A stretch of 64,000 nt of DNA, taken from assembly GCF_025399795.1 (NCBI RefSeq), contig NZ_JAODTZ010000027.1:1-64000 (forward strand), written 5' to 3'. Shown here one piece after another: positions 16,460 to 23,945 of this stretch. Below the pieces are notes generated by a model. It saw only the letters and a list, made by a program, of their open reading frames with translations. It was not told the origin of the DNA and made no database searches. Source of the DNA: Streptomyces rhizosphaerihabitans (GTDB lineage: Bacteria; Actinomycetota; Actinomycetes; Streptomycetales; Streptomycetaceae). The first letter of the stretch is position 1, and each line of letters begins with the position of its first letter. A program made the position numbers and the translations under genes.

Positions 16460-17356
16460 TTACCTGGCGAAGGCGTAGTTCATGAGCTTCGTGGCGTCCG
16501 ACGTGCGCTGGGTGATCGACGTGGAGGCGAGCACCGTGCCGATGACCGTCTTGCCGTTACGGGTGGCGGCGAAGACGAGGCAGTACTTCGCCTCGGGGCC
16601 CGAACCGGTCTTGATGCCGATCGTGCCGCTGTAGCCGCTCAGCAGAGGCTTGTTGGTGTTCTCCCACGTGTAGTAGCGGTAGCCGCCACTCGCGGTCGTC
16701 ACCTTCTGCTTGGTGGTCTGGGTCTTGACGACCGTCTTGAAGGTCGCGCTCTTCATGGCGCTGCTGGCGATCTTCGTCAGGTCGCGCGGCGTCGAGTAGT
16801 TGTTGCCGTTGCCGATGCCGTCGAACGAGTCGAAGTGCGTGTGCGCCAGGTGGAGGCTCGTGGCGGCCGAGTTCATCTTGCCGATGAACGACTTCACACG
16901 GGCGGCGCGCGTCGTGCCCGAACCGAACTTGTCGGCGAGCGCGTACGCGGCGTCGCAGCCGGACGGCAGCATCAGCCCGTAGAGGAGCTGACGGACGGTG
17001 ACCTTGTCACCGACGATCAGGTGGGCCGAGGAGGCGGTGTTGGCGACGATGTAGTCGCTGTACGCCTTCTGGACCGTGACCTTGGCGTCCAGGTTCAGGT
17101 TCGGCTGGGACAGCACGACCTTGGCCGTCATGATCTTCGTGGTGGAGCCGGTGGACAGCGGGGTGTCCGCCGCCTTGGTGTAGAGGGTGGTGCCGGTGCC
17201 ATTGTTCATGACGTAGCCGCCCTTGGCGGCGATCGTGGGCGTGGCGACCGCGCCCGCGGGCGCGGCGCCGAAGGCTCCGGCTGCCAGCACGGCGCCGGTC
17301 GTGAGGGTCACAGCGGCGGCCCTGCGGAAACGCGTGCCCTTAATGCCGGTAATCAA
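16460..17356 (-). CDS. D-alanyl-D-alanine carboxypeptidase/transpeptidase, Streptomyces K15 type
   Basis: A 298-residue exported penicillin-binding enzyme of the S11 family. A signal peptide covers residues 1 to about 36. Active-site motifs are STTK at 71-74, SGC at 132-134 and KTGS at 249-252. The Cys in the second motif (usual SGN) is the hallmark of the Streptomyces K15 DD-transpeptidase, so a cross-linking or trimming role in peptidoglycan outside the membrane is likely. TTG 17356 is the likely start, with GGAG eight bases upstream. There is no C-terminal anchor or extra domain, so it may be released or bound through its surface. It is monocistronic. Confidence 0.93.
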   Translation of the reverse strand: MITGIKGTRFRRAAAVTLTTGAVLAAGAFGAAPAGAVATPTIAAKGGYVMNNGTGTTLYTKAADTPLSTGSTTKIMTAKVVLSQPNLNLDAKVTVQKAYSDYIVANTASSAHLIVGDKVTVRQLLYGLMLPSGCDAAYALADKFGSGTTRAARVKSFIGKMNSAATSLHLAHTHFDSFDGIGNGNNYSTPRDLTKIASSAMKSATFKTVVKTQTTKQKVTTASGGYRYYTWENTNKPLLSGYSGTIGIKTGSGPEAKYCLVFAATRNGKTVIGTVLASTSITQRTSDATKLMNYAFAR

Positions 17357-17535
17357 AATGAACGCTCCGTATGCGCGAAATGCCCCTGGGAGAACGACAC
17401 ATGACAGTGCCGTCTCACGTTCGGACTCGCGGGGCGCGCAAAGGGATGTACGGCGAACGAGTGGAATTCATGTGACCTGGGTTACACCAGAAGCCAGTTG
17501 GGGTCGGTTGGGGTCCGCATGCTGAAATACCTCGC

Positions 17536-17573
17536 GGCATGCGTACGTGTTGTATCTATGATGTGCGCATGCC
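17536..17573. promoter_or_regulatory. Inverted repeat spanning the GntR gene start
   Basis: The arms GGCATGCG (17536-17543) and CGCATGCC (17566-17573) flank a 22-bp A/T-richer core; the right arm contains the probable ATG start. This position fits an autoregulatory operator of the GntR protein or an RNA hairpin masking its start. Confidence 0.45.
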
Positions 17574-18243
17574 TTCAGCCCCACCCGCGCCGATGCGGCC
17601 TGCCGTGAAGCAGCCGCCCGCCGCCGACCGCGTCTACGCACACGTCAAACAGGGAGTCCTGGAGCGCCGTTACGAGGGCGGGTCCCTGCTGACCGAGGGC
17701 GAACTCGCCGACGCGGTGGGCGTCTCGCGCACCCCGGTCCGCGAGGCGCTGCTCCGGCTGGAAGCCGAAGGACTGATCAGGCTCTACCCGAAGAAGGGCG
17801 CGCTCGTCCTGCCGGTCTCCGCCCAGGAGATCGCGGACGTGGTCGAGACCCGCCAGCTCGTCGAGGAGCACGCCGCGCGCAAGGCCGTACCGGCATCGCC
17901 GCAGCTCCTGGCCCGCCTCGAGGAACTGCTCGCCCAGCAGAAGGAGCAGGCCGCCGCCGGGGATCTGGCCGCCGCCGCCGTCACCGACCGCTGCTTCCAC
18001 GCCGAGATCGTCCGCAGCGGCGGCAACGAGATCCTCTCCCGGCTCTACGACCAGCTCCGCGACCGGCAGTTGAGGATGGGAGTGGCCGTGATGCACGCGC
18101 ACCCCGACCGGATCACCAAGACGCTCGTCGAACACGAACAGATCCTCCAGGCGCTGCGCTCCGGCGACGCCGACGCGGTCGTCGGACTCATCCACGGACA
18201 CGTGAGCTGGTTCTCCAACCTGGCGCGGGGCGAGGTCCGATGA
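17569..18243 (+). CDS. GntR/FadR-family transcriptional regulator
   Basis: A 224-residue regulator with an N-terminal winged helix-turn-helix (about 15-80, including SRTPVREALLRLEAEGLI) and a C-terminal all-helical FCD ligand domain (about 88-215) with the His-containing segment DRCFHAEIVRSGGN, where FCD proteins bind metal and carboxylate ligands. ATG 17569 is preferred; an in-frame ATG at 17539 lies upstream. No good ribosome-binding site precedes 17569, so translation may be leaderless. Its stop overlaps the ATG of the MFS gene (18240-18243), so regulator and transporter are coupled and the transporter substrate may be the effector. Confidence 0.92.
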   Translation: MPSAPPAPMRPAVKQPPAADRVYAHVKQGVLERRYEGGSLLTEGELADAVGVSRTPVREALLRLEAEGLIRLYPKKGALVLPVSAQEIADVVETRQLVEEHAARKAVPASPQLLARLEELLAQQKEQAAAGDLAAAAVTDRCFHAEIVRSGGNEILSRLYDQLRDRQLRMGVAVMHAHPDRITKTLVEHEQILQALRSGDADAVVGLIHGHVSWFSNLARGEVR

Positions 18244-19538
18244 GCTCCTCGGCCACGCTGCCCGGCGACCCGCCCGGTGGCCGGCGCGCGATCGCCGTCT
18301 GGGGCATCGGCGTCTCGGTCTACTTCGTCGCGGTCATCTTCCGTACGTCATTGGGGGTGGCCGGACTCGACGCAGCGGACCGTTTCCATGTGGGCGCCTC
18401 CGCCCTGTCGACCTTCTCCATCCTGCAGCTCCTCGTGTACGCGGGCATGCAGATACCGGTCGGACTGCTGGTCGACCGGCTCGGCACGAAGAAGGTGCTG
18501 ACCATCGGCGTGCTGCTGTTCACGGCGGGGCAGCTGGGCTTCGCGTTCTCCTCGTCGTACGGCATGGCGCTCGCCTCGCGCGCCCTGCTGGGCTGCGGTG
18601 ACGCGATGACCTTCATCAGCGTGCTGCGGCTCGGCACGCGGTGGTTCCCCGCTCGGCGCGGACCGCTGGTCGCGCAGTTCGCGGGTCTGGTCGGCATGGC
18701 GGGCAACCTCGTCTCGACGCTCGTGATCGCCCGGCTGCTGCACGGAGTGGGCTGGACGGCCGCGTTCGCCGGCAGCGCCGCCGCCGGTGTGCTCGTCCTC
18801 GTCCTCCTGCTGCTGTTCCTCAAGGACCACCCCGAGGGACACGAGCCGGAGCCGTTCCCGCACCGGGGTGCCGCGTACGTCCGCCGGCAGATCGCCGCGT
18901 CCTGGCGGGAACCCGGCACCCGGCTGGGTCTGTGGGTGCACTTCACCACGCAGTTCCCGGCGATGGTGTTCCTGCTGCTGTGGGGGATGCCGTTCCTTGT
19001 CCAGGCGCAGGGTCTCTCGCGCGCCACGGCCGGTGAACTGCTGACGCTCGTCGTCCTGTCCAACATGGTCGTCGGGCTGGTGTACGGGCAGATCGTCGCC
19101 CGGCACCACACCGCGCGGCTGCCGCTGGCGCTGGGCACGGTCGCGGCGACGGCCTTCGTGTGGGCGGGGGTGCTGGTGTACCCCGGCGAGCACGCGCCGA
19201 TGTGGGTGCTGGTCGCGTTGTGCACCGTGCTCGGGGCCTGTGGTCCGGCCTCGATGCTCGGCTTCGACTTCGCGCGGCCGGCGAATCCGCCGGAGCGTCA
19301 GGGGACGGCGTCCGGGATCACCAACATGGGTGGTTTCGTCGCCTCGATGACGACGCTGCTGGCCATCGGCGTCCTGCTCGACGCCACCGACGACAACTAC
19401 CGGGTCGCCTTCGCCGCGGTGTTCGTGCTCCAGGCACTCGGACTGAGCCAGATCTTCCGGCTGCGGAAGCAGGCGGCCCGCCGGGAGCGGGAGCGGCTGG
19501 TGGCCAGCCGGGTGGAAACGGTGCACGTGCCGGCGTAG
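18240..19538 (+). CDS. MFS transporter
   Basis: A 432-residue major facilitator with twelve predicted helices. The loop 2-3 signature is DRLGTKKVL and a long cytoplasmic loop lies near residues 200-225. It is translationally coupled to the GntR gene upstream by ATGA. The sequence resembles the nitrate/hexuronate-like uptake branch of MFS more than multidrug exporters, but the substrate is not predictable. The C-terminus is Arg-rich and cytosolic. Confidence 0.92.
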   Translation: MSSSATLPGDPPGGRRAIAVWGIGVSVYFVAVIFRTSLGVAGLDAADRFHVGASALSTFSILQLLVYAGMQIPVGLLVDRLGTKKVLTIGVLLFTAGQLGFAFSSSYGMALASRALLGCGDAMTFISVLRLGTRWFPARRGPLVAQFAGLVGMAGNLVSTLVIARLLHGVGWTAAFAGSAAAGVLVLVLLLLFLKDHPEGHEPEPFPHRGAAYVRRQIAASWREPGTRLGLWVHFTTQFPAMVFLLLWGMPFLVQAQGLSRATAGELLTLVVLSNMVVGLVYGQIVARHHTARLPLALGTVAATAFVWAGVLVYPGEHAPMWVLVALCTVLGACGPASMLGFDFARPANPPERQGTASGITNMGGFVASMTTLLAIGVLLDATDDNYRVAFAAVFVLQALGLSQIFRLRKQAARRERERLVASRVETVHVPA

Positions 19539-19557
19539 CCATCGGGGCTGTACCGTC

Positions 19558-19623
19558 CCGCTGCCGCTGCCGCTGCCGCTGCCGCTGCCGCTGCCGCTGC
19601 CGCTGCCGCTGCCGCTGCCGCTG
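19558..19623. repeat. (CCGCTG)11 microsatellite
   Basis: Eleven perfect copies of CCGCTG without a single substitution, 20 bp after the MFS stop. The motif GCCATCGGG occurs on both sides (19538 and 19622). Perfection over 66 bp suggests recent slippage and probable strain-to-strain length variation. Confidence 0.95.
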
Positions 19624-19770
19624 CCATCGGGCTCCCGACCTGGGCGTTTGCCCAACGGCCCGGCCTGCTCCACGAAGGCCGGAGGAGCCGAGCCGCCCCT
19701 GCGGTCCGGGCGCGCCGGAAAGCCCTGGGTTGTCCGGCGACTGAGGACGAGCACGTCGGTACGACGGCGG

Positions 19771-19840
19771 GATCCCGGACACGCGAAGGCCCCGGACACC
19801 CGAAGATCCCAGGCGCGCGAAGGCCCCCGGACACGGGAGC
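19771..19840. repeat. Imperfect 34-bp tandem duplication
   Basis: GATCCCGGACACGCGAAGGC at 19771-19790 recurs as GATCCCAGGCGCGCGAAGGC at 19805-19824, each followed by a CCCGGACAC-type segment. No function is apparent. Confidence 0.55.
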
Positions 19841-19904
19841 GGTTCCGGACATGGGAACGGCGGAGCGAGACGGCGGGGCGGGAGGACCGTCCCGCCCGGC
19901 CCCG

Positions 19905-20729
19905 TTACGGCGTGACGGTGAAGTTGCGCAGGATCGCCGCGGTCAGTTCCGGGTCGCCCTCGGCCTTGATGCGGTCGGACACGGTGTCGGGGTGGACGCG
20001 GCCGCAGGCGAGCCGGACGAAGGTCTCCCAGTCCAGGGCGAGGCTCGCGGCGGGACCGAGGGAGGGCGAACCGTCTATCGAACCGCGCCCGTCGGCGTCG
20101 ATACGGACGGTACGGAGGAACTCGACCGGACCGTGCACGTCGAAGACGACCGCGGAGTTCGCCGGCGCCCCCGCGTTCTTGGCGACGACCTTCGGCAGTG
20201 CGGCCAGCAACTCGTCCCGCACGATCTGCGAACCGGGGGAGTCGAGGTTCCCCGGCCGGCCCAGCGTGTACCGCAGGTCCTGCTCGTGCACCCATACGTC
20301 GAACGCGCGGTTGCGCATCGCGTGTTCGAGGGTGACCTCGGTGCCGAGAGGACCGCGCACCTTCGCGTCGGGCTGCCGCGACTCGTTCCGCAGCTGTCGG
20401 TTGCGCCGGATGACCGTGTACTCCAGCTCGGAGGTCATCTCCGGTGCCGTGTGGTGGCGGCGCACGTCGACCTGCATCTCCATGTACCGCTGGTGTTCGT
20501 TCGTCACGTGGTAGAGATCGCGGGGAAGCGTGTGGATCGGCCGGGGATCGCCGAGCATCTCGCAGTCCAGCCCGATGACATGCGAGACGATGTCGCGGAC
20601 CGACCAGCCGGGACACGGAGTCCGCCGGTTCCACTCGCCCTCCACCAGCGGCTGCACCAGCTCGGATATCGCTTCGATCGAGTGGGCCCAGGCGTCGGCG
20701 TAGGACTGAAGACTCGGATGCAGACTCAC
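19905..20729 (-). CDS. Maleylpyruvate isomerase-family mycothiol-dependent protein
   Basis: A 274-residue protein starting at GTG 20729 (GAGGGG nine bases upstream). The N-terminal DinB-like four-helix domain has the family signature TPCPGWSVRDIVSHVIGLD at about residues 37-55, where the His contributes to metal binding. The C-terminal half (about 175-274) resembles the sterol-carrier-like MDMPI C-terminal domain. Family members use mycothiol as cofactor for isomerisation or detoxification, but most are uncharacterised and the substrate here is unknown. It is divergent from the nitrilase-family gene across a 154-bp gap. Confidence 0.88.
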   Translation of the reverse strand: MSLHPSLQSYADAWAHSIEAISELVQPLVEGEWNRRTPCPGWSVRDIVSHVIGLDCEMLGDPRPIHTLPRDLYHVTNEHQRYMEMQVDVRRHHTAPEMTSELEYTVIRRNRQLRNESRQPDAKVRGPLGTEVTLEHAMRNRAFDVWVHEQDLRYTLGRPGNLDSPGSQIVRDELLAALPKVVAKNAGAPANSAVVFDVHGPVEFLRTVRIDADGRGSIDGSPSLGPAASLALDWETFVRLACGRVHPDTVSDRIKAEGDPELTAAILRNFTVTP

Positions 20730-20883
20730 GGAACGGGACCCCTCGGGCGGTTGGACGCGGGCAGTGCACAGGCAGCGGGTGTCTTGGGACGCTAAGTTAC
20801 GCTGCTGTGAGGCACCCCGGCAGTGCTTTCGTGTGACGATCGTAGGCCCGTATCGACGGCTCGAATGCCAGGACGGTGGTAGT

Positions 20884-21699
20884 GTGCGCGCCTCGCTCCT
20901 CCAGATCGACGTAAACGACAACGAATCGGTCGCGGCCCGCAGACGTCGTGTGGCCGATCTGGTACGGGATCAAGCCGAAGTCGATCTCGTCGTGCTCCCC
21001 GAATTGTGGACCGTCGGCGCTTTCGCCTACGAGGAGTTCGGGGCGCAGGCCGAGCCGCTCGACGGGCCGACCCACGAGGCGATGAGCAAGGCGGCCGGCG
21101 ACGCGGGCGTGTGGCTGCACGCGGGCTCGATCCCCGAGCGCGCCGAGTCCGAGGCCGGCTCCACGACCGAGTCGCCCCTCTACAACACCTCCCTCGTCTA
21201 CTCCCCCGCAGGTGAACTCGTCGCCGCCTACCGCAAGATCCACCGCTTCGGCTTCGACCAGGGCGAGGCCGTACTGATGGGCGCGGGCACGGACCTGGTG
21301 ACGGTGCGGCTGCCGGAGACCGTCCTCGGCATGGCCACCTGCTACGACCTCCGGTTCCCCGAACTCTTCCGCGGGCTCGTCGACGCGGGGGCGCAGACCT
21401 TCGTCCTTCCGGCCGGCTGGCCCGAACGGCGCCGCTCCCACTGGACCCTGCTCGCACAGGCACGCGCCGTCGAGAACCAGGCGTACGTCCTCGCCTGCGG
21501 AACGGCCGGTACGCACGCGGGAGTTCCCCAGGCCGGTCACTCGATCGTGGTCGACCCGTGGGGAGAGGTCCTCGCCGAGGCGGGCTCGGACGAGGAGATC
21601 CTCACGGTGGACTTCGACCCGTCGAAGGTCGCGACGACACGGGAACAGTTCCCGGCCCTGAAGGACCGGCTGCTGGGCCTGGAGACTCCCCGCCGCTGA
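20884..21699 (+). CDS. Carbon-nitrogen hydrolase (nitrilase superfamily)
   Basis: A 271-residue amidase of the nitrilase superfamily. The catalytic triad is Glu40 (VVLPELW), Lys118 (AYRKIH) and Cys153 (ATCYDLRFPELF). Residue context resembles the Nit1/Nit2 omega-amidase-like branch, which hydrolyses amides of dicarboxylates or deaminated glutathione-type metabolites. A repair role for damaged thiols would fit its mycothiol-related neighbour, but this is inference. GTG 20884 is the start supported by homology-like length; its ribosome-binding site is weak. Cytoplasmic; no signal sequence. Confidence 0.92.
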   Translation: MRASLLQIDVNDNESVAARRRRVADLVRDQAEVDLVVLPELWTVGAFAYEEFGAQAEPLDGPTHEAMSKAAGDAGVWLHAGSIPERAESEAGSTTESPLYNTSLVYSPAGELVAAYRKIHRFGFDQGEAVLMGAGTDLVTVRLPETVLGMATCYDLRFPELFRGLVDAGAQTFVLPAGWPERRRSHWTLLAQARAVENQAYVLACGTAGTHAGVPQAGHSIVVDPWGEVLAEAGSDEEILTVDFDPSKVATTREQFPALKDRLLGLETPRR

Positions 21700-21704
21700 C
21701 CGGC

Positions 21705-21785
21705 GGCAGGGCGGCCGACCCGGCAGCGCGGCCGGTCGTCCCCGATGCCGAACCCTGTCGGCCCCTGCCGGGCCGCCGCCCTGCC
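21705..21785. terminator. Possible long-loop terminator between convergent genes
   Basis: The 11-bp arms GGCAGGGCGGC (21705-21715) and GCCGCCCTGCC (21775-21785) are separated by 59 nt that contain smaller GC-rich dyads. The position suits termination of both flanking genes. Confidence 0.35.
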
Positions 21786-21803
21786 TGCTGCCAGCCGTCC
21801 CTG

Positions 21804-22298
21804 TCAGTCGTCCCCCCGTTCCTTCTCCGCCAGATGGATCACGCACACCGCCACCGCGATCAGCAGCGCCGGATCGGCGTCCTCCCGTACGACGTCGACG
21901 CCGTACGTGTCGCGGAGGTGGAGCCAGCGGCGGGAGATCTGGGCGAGGAGTTCGTTGTCGTAGTCGACGGCGAACTCGCGGTCGAGGATCTTGCCGCTGA
22001 CGTCGAGCTCGGTGCCGTCGACCAGGGACACGCGGTAGTGGTTGCGGAGCAGGGACAGGCGTTTGCGCTTGATGGTCGCGAGCGGGTCGCCGTCCCGCTC
22101 GATGATCATCGTGTCGCGCAGCGCGAGCATCTTCTGGTGGATGTCGATCAGGACCCGTCCGCGGGTGTCCTTCAGCTGGAAGGTGTCCCGCAGCCGCATG
22201 GCCTTGCCGTCGACGAGGAAGACCTTGTTGCCGTGGTCGTCCTCGATCCAGTAGTCGTCACCGAAGCCGAGCAGCCGGTCGCGTACGAGGTATCTCAT
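21804..22298 (-). CDS. LURP-one-related (tubby-like) protein
   Basis: A 164-residue protein with the LOR/tubby-like beta-barrel pattern: MRYLVRDRLLGFGDDYWIED followed by alternating strands such as GNKVFLVDGKAMRLRDTF. A membrane-proximal or phospholipid-sensing role is proposed for this fold, but bacterial members are uncharacterised. The C-terminus carries a short hydrophobic segment (ALLIAVAVCVIHLAE). Start ATG 22298 overlaps the stop of the GlxA gene (ATGA), so the two are coupled. No enzymatic motif is visible. Confidence 0.85.
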   Translation of the reverse strand: MRYLVRDRLLGFGDDYWIEDDHGNKVFLVDGKAMRLRDTFQLKDTRGRVLIDIHQKMLALRDTMIIERDGDPLATIKRKRLSLLRNHYRVSLVDGTELDVSGKILDREFAVDYDNELLAQISRRWLHLRDTYGVDVVREDADPALLIAVAVCVIHLAEKERGDD

Positions 22299-23350
22299 GC
22301 CGTCACCGGTTCCCCGCCAGGCGGTCCGAAACGCCGCCGGTAGGCCGACGGGCTGAGTCCGGTCGCCCGGCGCACCCGCTCGCGCAGGTTCGCGGCGGTC
22401 CCGAGCCCACTGCGGTCCGCCACCACGTCGAGCCGGACCTCGCCGCGCTCGATGAGCCGGCAGGCGAGGGCCACCCGCTCCGCCGTCAGCCACGCCAGCG
22501 GTGTCGTGCCGAGCTGGGCGCGGAAGCGGCGGTGCAGCGTGGCCGGGCTGACCGCGATGCGCGCCGCCAGCTCGCCGACCGTCAGCGGCTCACCGAGCCG
22601 TCTCTGCGCCCAGGCCAGCAGGGGTGCAAGCGACTCGTCGGGTATGTCGGGCAGCGGCCGCTGCACGAACTGGCGCTGGCCCCCGTCGCGGTGCGCGGCG
22701 AAGACCAGTCGGCGCGACACAGCGTTGGCTGTCTCCGCGCCGTGGTCGCGCCGCACGAGGTGCAGCCCCAGATCGAGCGCGGCCGCGCTGCCGGCCGCCG
22801 TCAGTACGTCCCCCTCGTCCACGAAGAGCACGTCCGGATCCAGCAGCACCGTCGGATGGAGCTCCCGGAAGGCGCTCGTCCAGCGCCAGTGGGTGGTGGC
22901 CCGCCGCCCGTCGAGCAGCCCCGCCTCGGCGAGCGCGAAGGCTCCGGTGCAGAAGCTCACCACGCGGGCCCCGCGCGCGTGGGCGCGCCGGATGGCGTCC
23001 AGGACGACGGGCCGGCGCGGTACGACGTTGTCGGGCCGGCCGGGGACGAGGAGGGTTCCGGCGTCGTCCACCGCGTCGAGGCCGGGCACTCCGCTCAGGG
23101 TGAAGAACCCGTGGTTCATCCGGACGCCGGGCGTGGGGGTGCACAGGGTCAGCTCGTAGAGCGGCTCCGGTCGTCCCAGCTCGGGCCGGGGAAGCCCGAA
23201 CAGCTCCGTCGCGACGCCGACTTCGAAGGGATTCGTACCCTCGTCGACGATCACGGCGACGCGATGCGGCCGGGACGACAAGGGTTCTCCCTGTCCGTTC
23301 CCGGGAGGGAGCTCCCGAGCGGACGGACGATGCGAGGATCCTTGCGGCAT
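22295..23350 (-). CDS. GlxA-family (DJ-1/PfpI + AraC) transcriptional regulator
   Basis: A 351-residue regulator. Residues about 28-200 form a DJ-1/PfpI amidotransferase-like sensor domain (HRVAVIVDEGTNPFEVGVA) with a Cys in VVSFCTGAFALAEAG at the nucleophile-elbow position. Residues about 240-340 form an AraC-type double helix-turn-helix. ATG 23350 has no ribosome-binding site; TTG 23281, preceded by AGGGAG, would give a protein starting directly at the sensor domain and is a serious alternative. Coupled downstream to the LURP-one gene and divergent from a cupin gene 51 bp away. Confidence 0.91.
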   Translation of the reverse strand: MPQGSSHRPSARELPPGNGQGEPLSSRPHRVAVIVDEGTNPFEVGVATELFGLPRPELGRPEPLYELTLCTPTPGVRMNHGFFTLSGVPGLDAVDDAGTLLVPGRPDNVVPRRPVVLDAIRRAHARGARVVSFCTGAFALAEAGLLDGRRATTHWRWTSAFRELHPTVLLDPDVLFVDEGDVLTAAGSAAALDLGLHLVRRDHGAETANAVSRRLVFAAHRDGGQRQFVQRPLPDIPDESLAPLLAWAQRRLGEPLTVGELAARIAVSPATLHRRFRAQLGTTPLAWLTAERVALACRLIERGEVRLDVVADRSGLGTAANLRERVRRATGLSPSAYRRRFGPPGGEPVTA

Positions 23351-23401
23351 GAGCGATTTCTAGCACTCGTGGGTGCGCCGCGCAGCGCCGAGGATGAACG
23401 C

Positions 23402-23812
23402 ATGACCAGCGAACCCGCCCGCCGCGGCGAACCCGTCTCCCTCTCCGCCGCCCTCGCCTCCTTCACCGACCTGTGGAGCCCCCGCATCGTGACGGCCGTC
23501 AACGACTACGACGTGCGCGTCGCGAAGGTCGAGGGTAAGCACGTCTGGCACACGCACGACCACACGGACGAGTTCTTCCTGGTCCTGGAGGGCGAGCTGA
23601 CCATCGCGCTCCGGGAACCGGCCGGCGAGCGGACCGTCGTCCTCCCCAAGGGCTCCGTCTACACGGTCCCGCGCGGAACCGAGCACAAGCCGTACGCCCC
23701 CGGCGGCGCCGCGATCCTCCTCTTCGAACCCACCGGCACCCTCACCGTCGGCGACCGCCACGACGAGATTCCCACCCACGTGGACGCCACGACGGGCCAT
23801 GCCCTGGACTGA
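23402..23812 (+). CDS. Cupin-domain protein
   Basis: A 136-residue single-domain cupin. The metal-binding motif 1 is HTHDHTDEFFLVLEGEL (about residues 49-65) and motif 2 is PRGTEHKP with a conserved His. Start ATG 23402 follows CCGAGGA. Small cupins of this kind can be mannose-isomerase-like enzymes, dioxygenases or sensors; no substrate is evident. It is divergent from the GlxA regulator across 51 bp and is a plausible target of it. Confidence 0.9.
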   Translation: MTSEPARRGEPVSLSAALASFTDLWSPRIVTAVNDYDVRVAKVEGKHVWHTHDHTDEFFLVLEGELTIALREPAGERTVVLPKGSVYTVPRGTEHKPYAPGGAAILLFEPTGTLTVGDRHDEIPTHVDATTGHALD

Positions 23813-23945
23813 CGACGGCCCCGACCGGACACGGTCACACGGTGATCGGCAAGGCCGGCCGGCCGGACACGGTCGCACCCGGGCCGGTCGGACGGTGAGG
23901 GCCACCGCCCGGCCGGTTGTCCGTCCCCGGTGGCACTCTTGATCC

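Larger units (their letters stand above)
19539..19904. other. Repeat-rich intergenic region
   Basis: This 366-bp gap between convergent genes holds no credible gene. It contains the CCGCTG hexamer array (19558-19623) and an imperfect 34-bp duplication (about 19771-19840). Confidence 0.7.

Noticed and set aside
19538..19660. Hexamer array as part of a coding region (Gly/Ser repeat protein on the minus strand)
   Set aside because: It lies after the MFS stop, has no start or ribosome-binding site, and the reading frame has no other protein-like feature.
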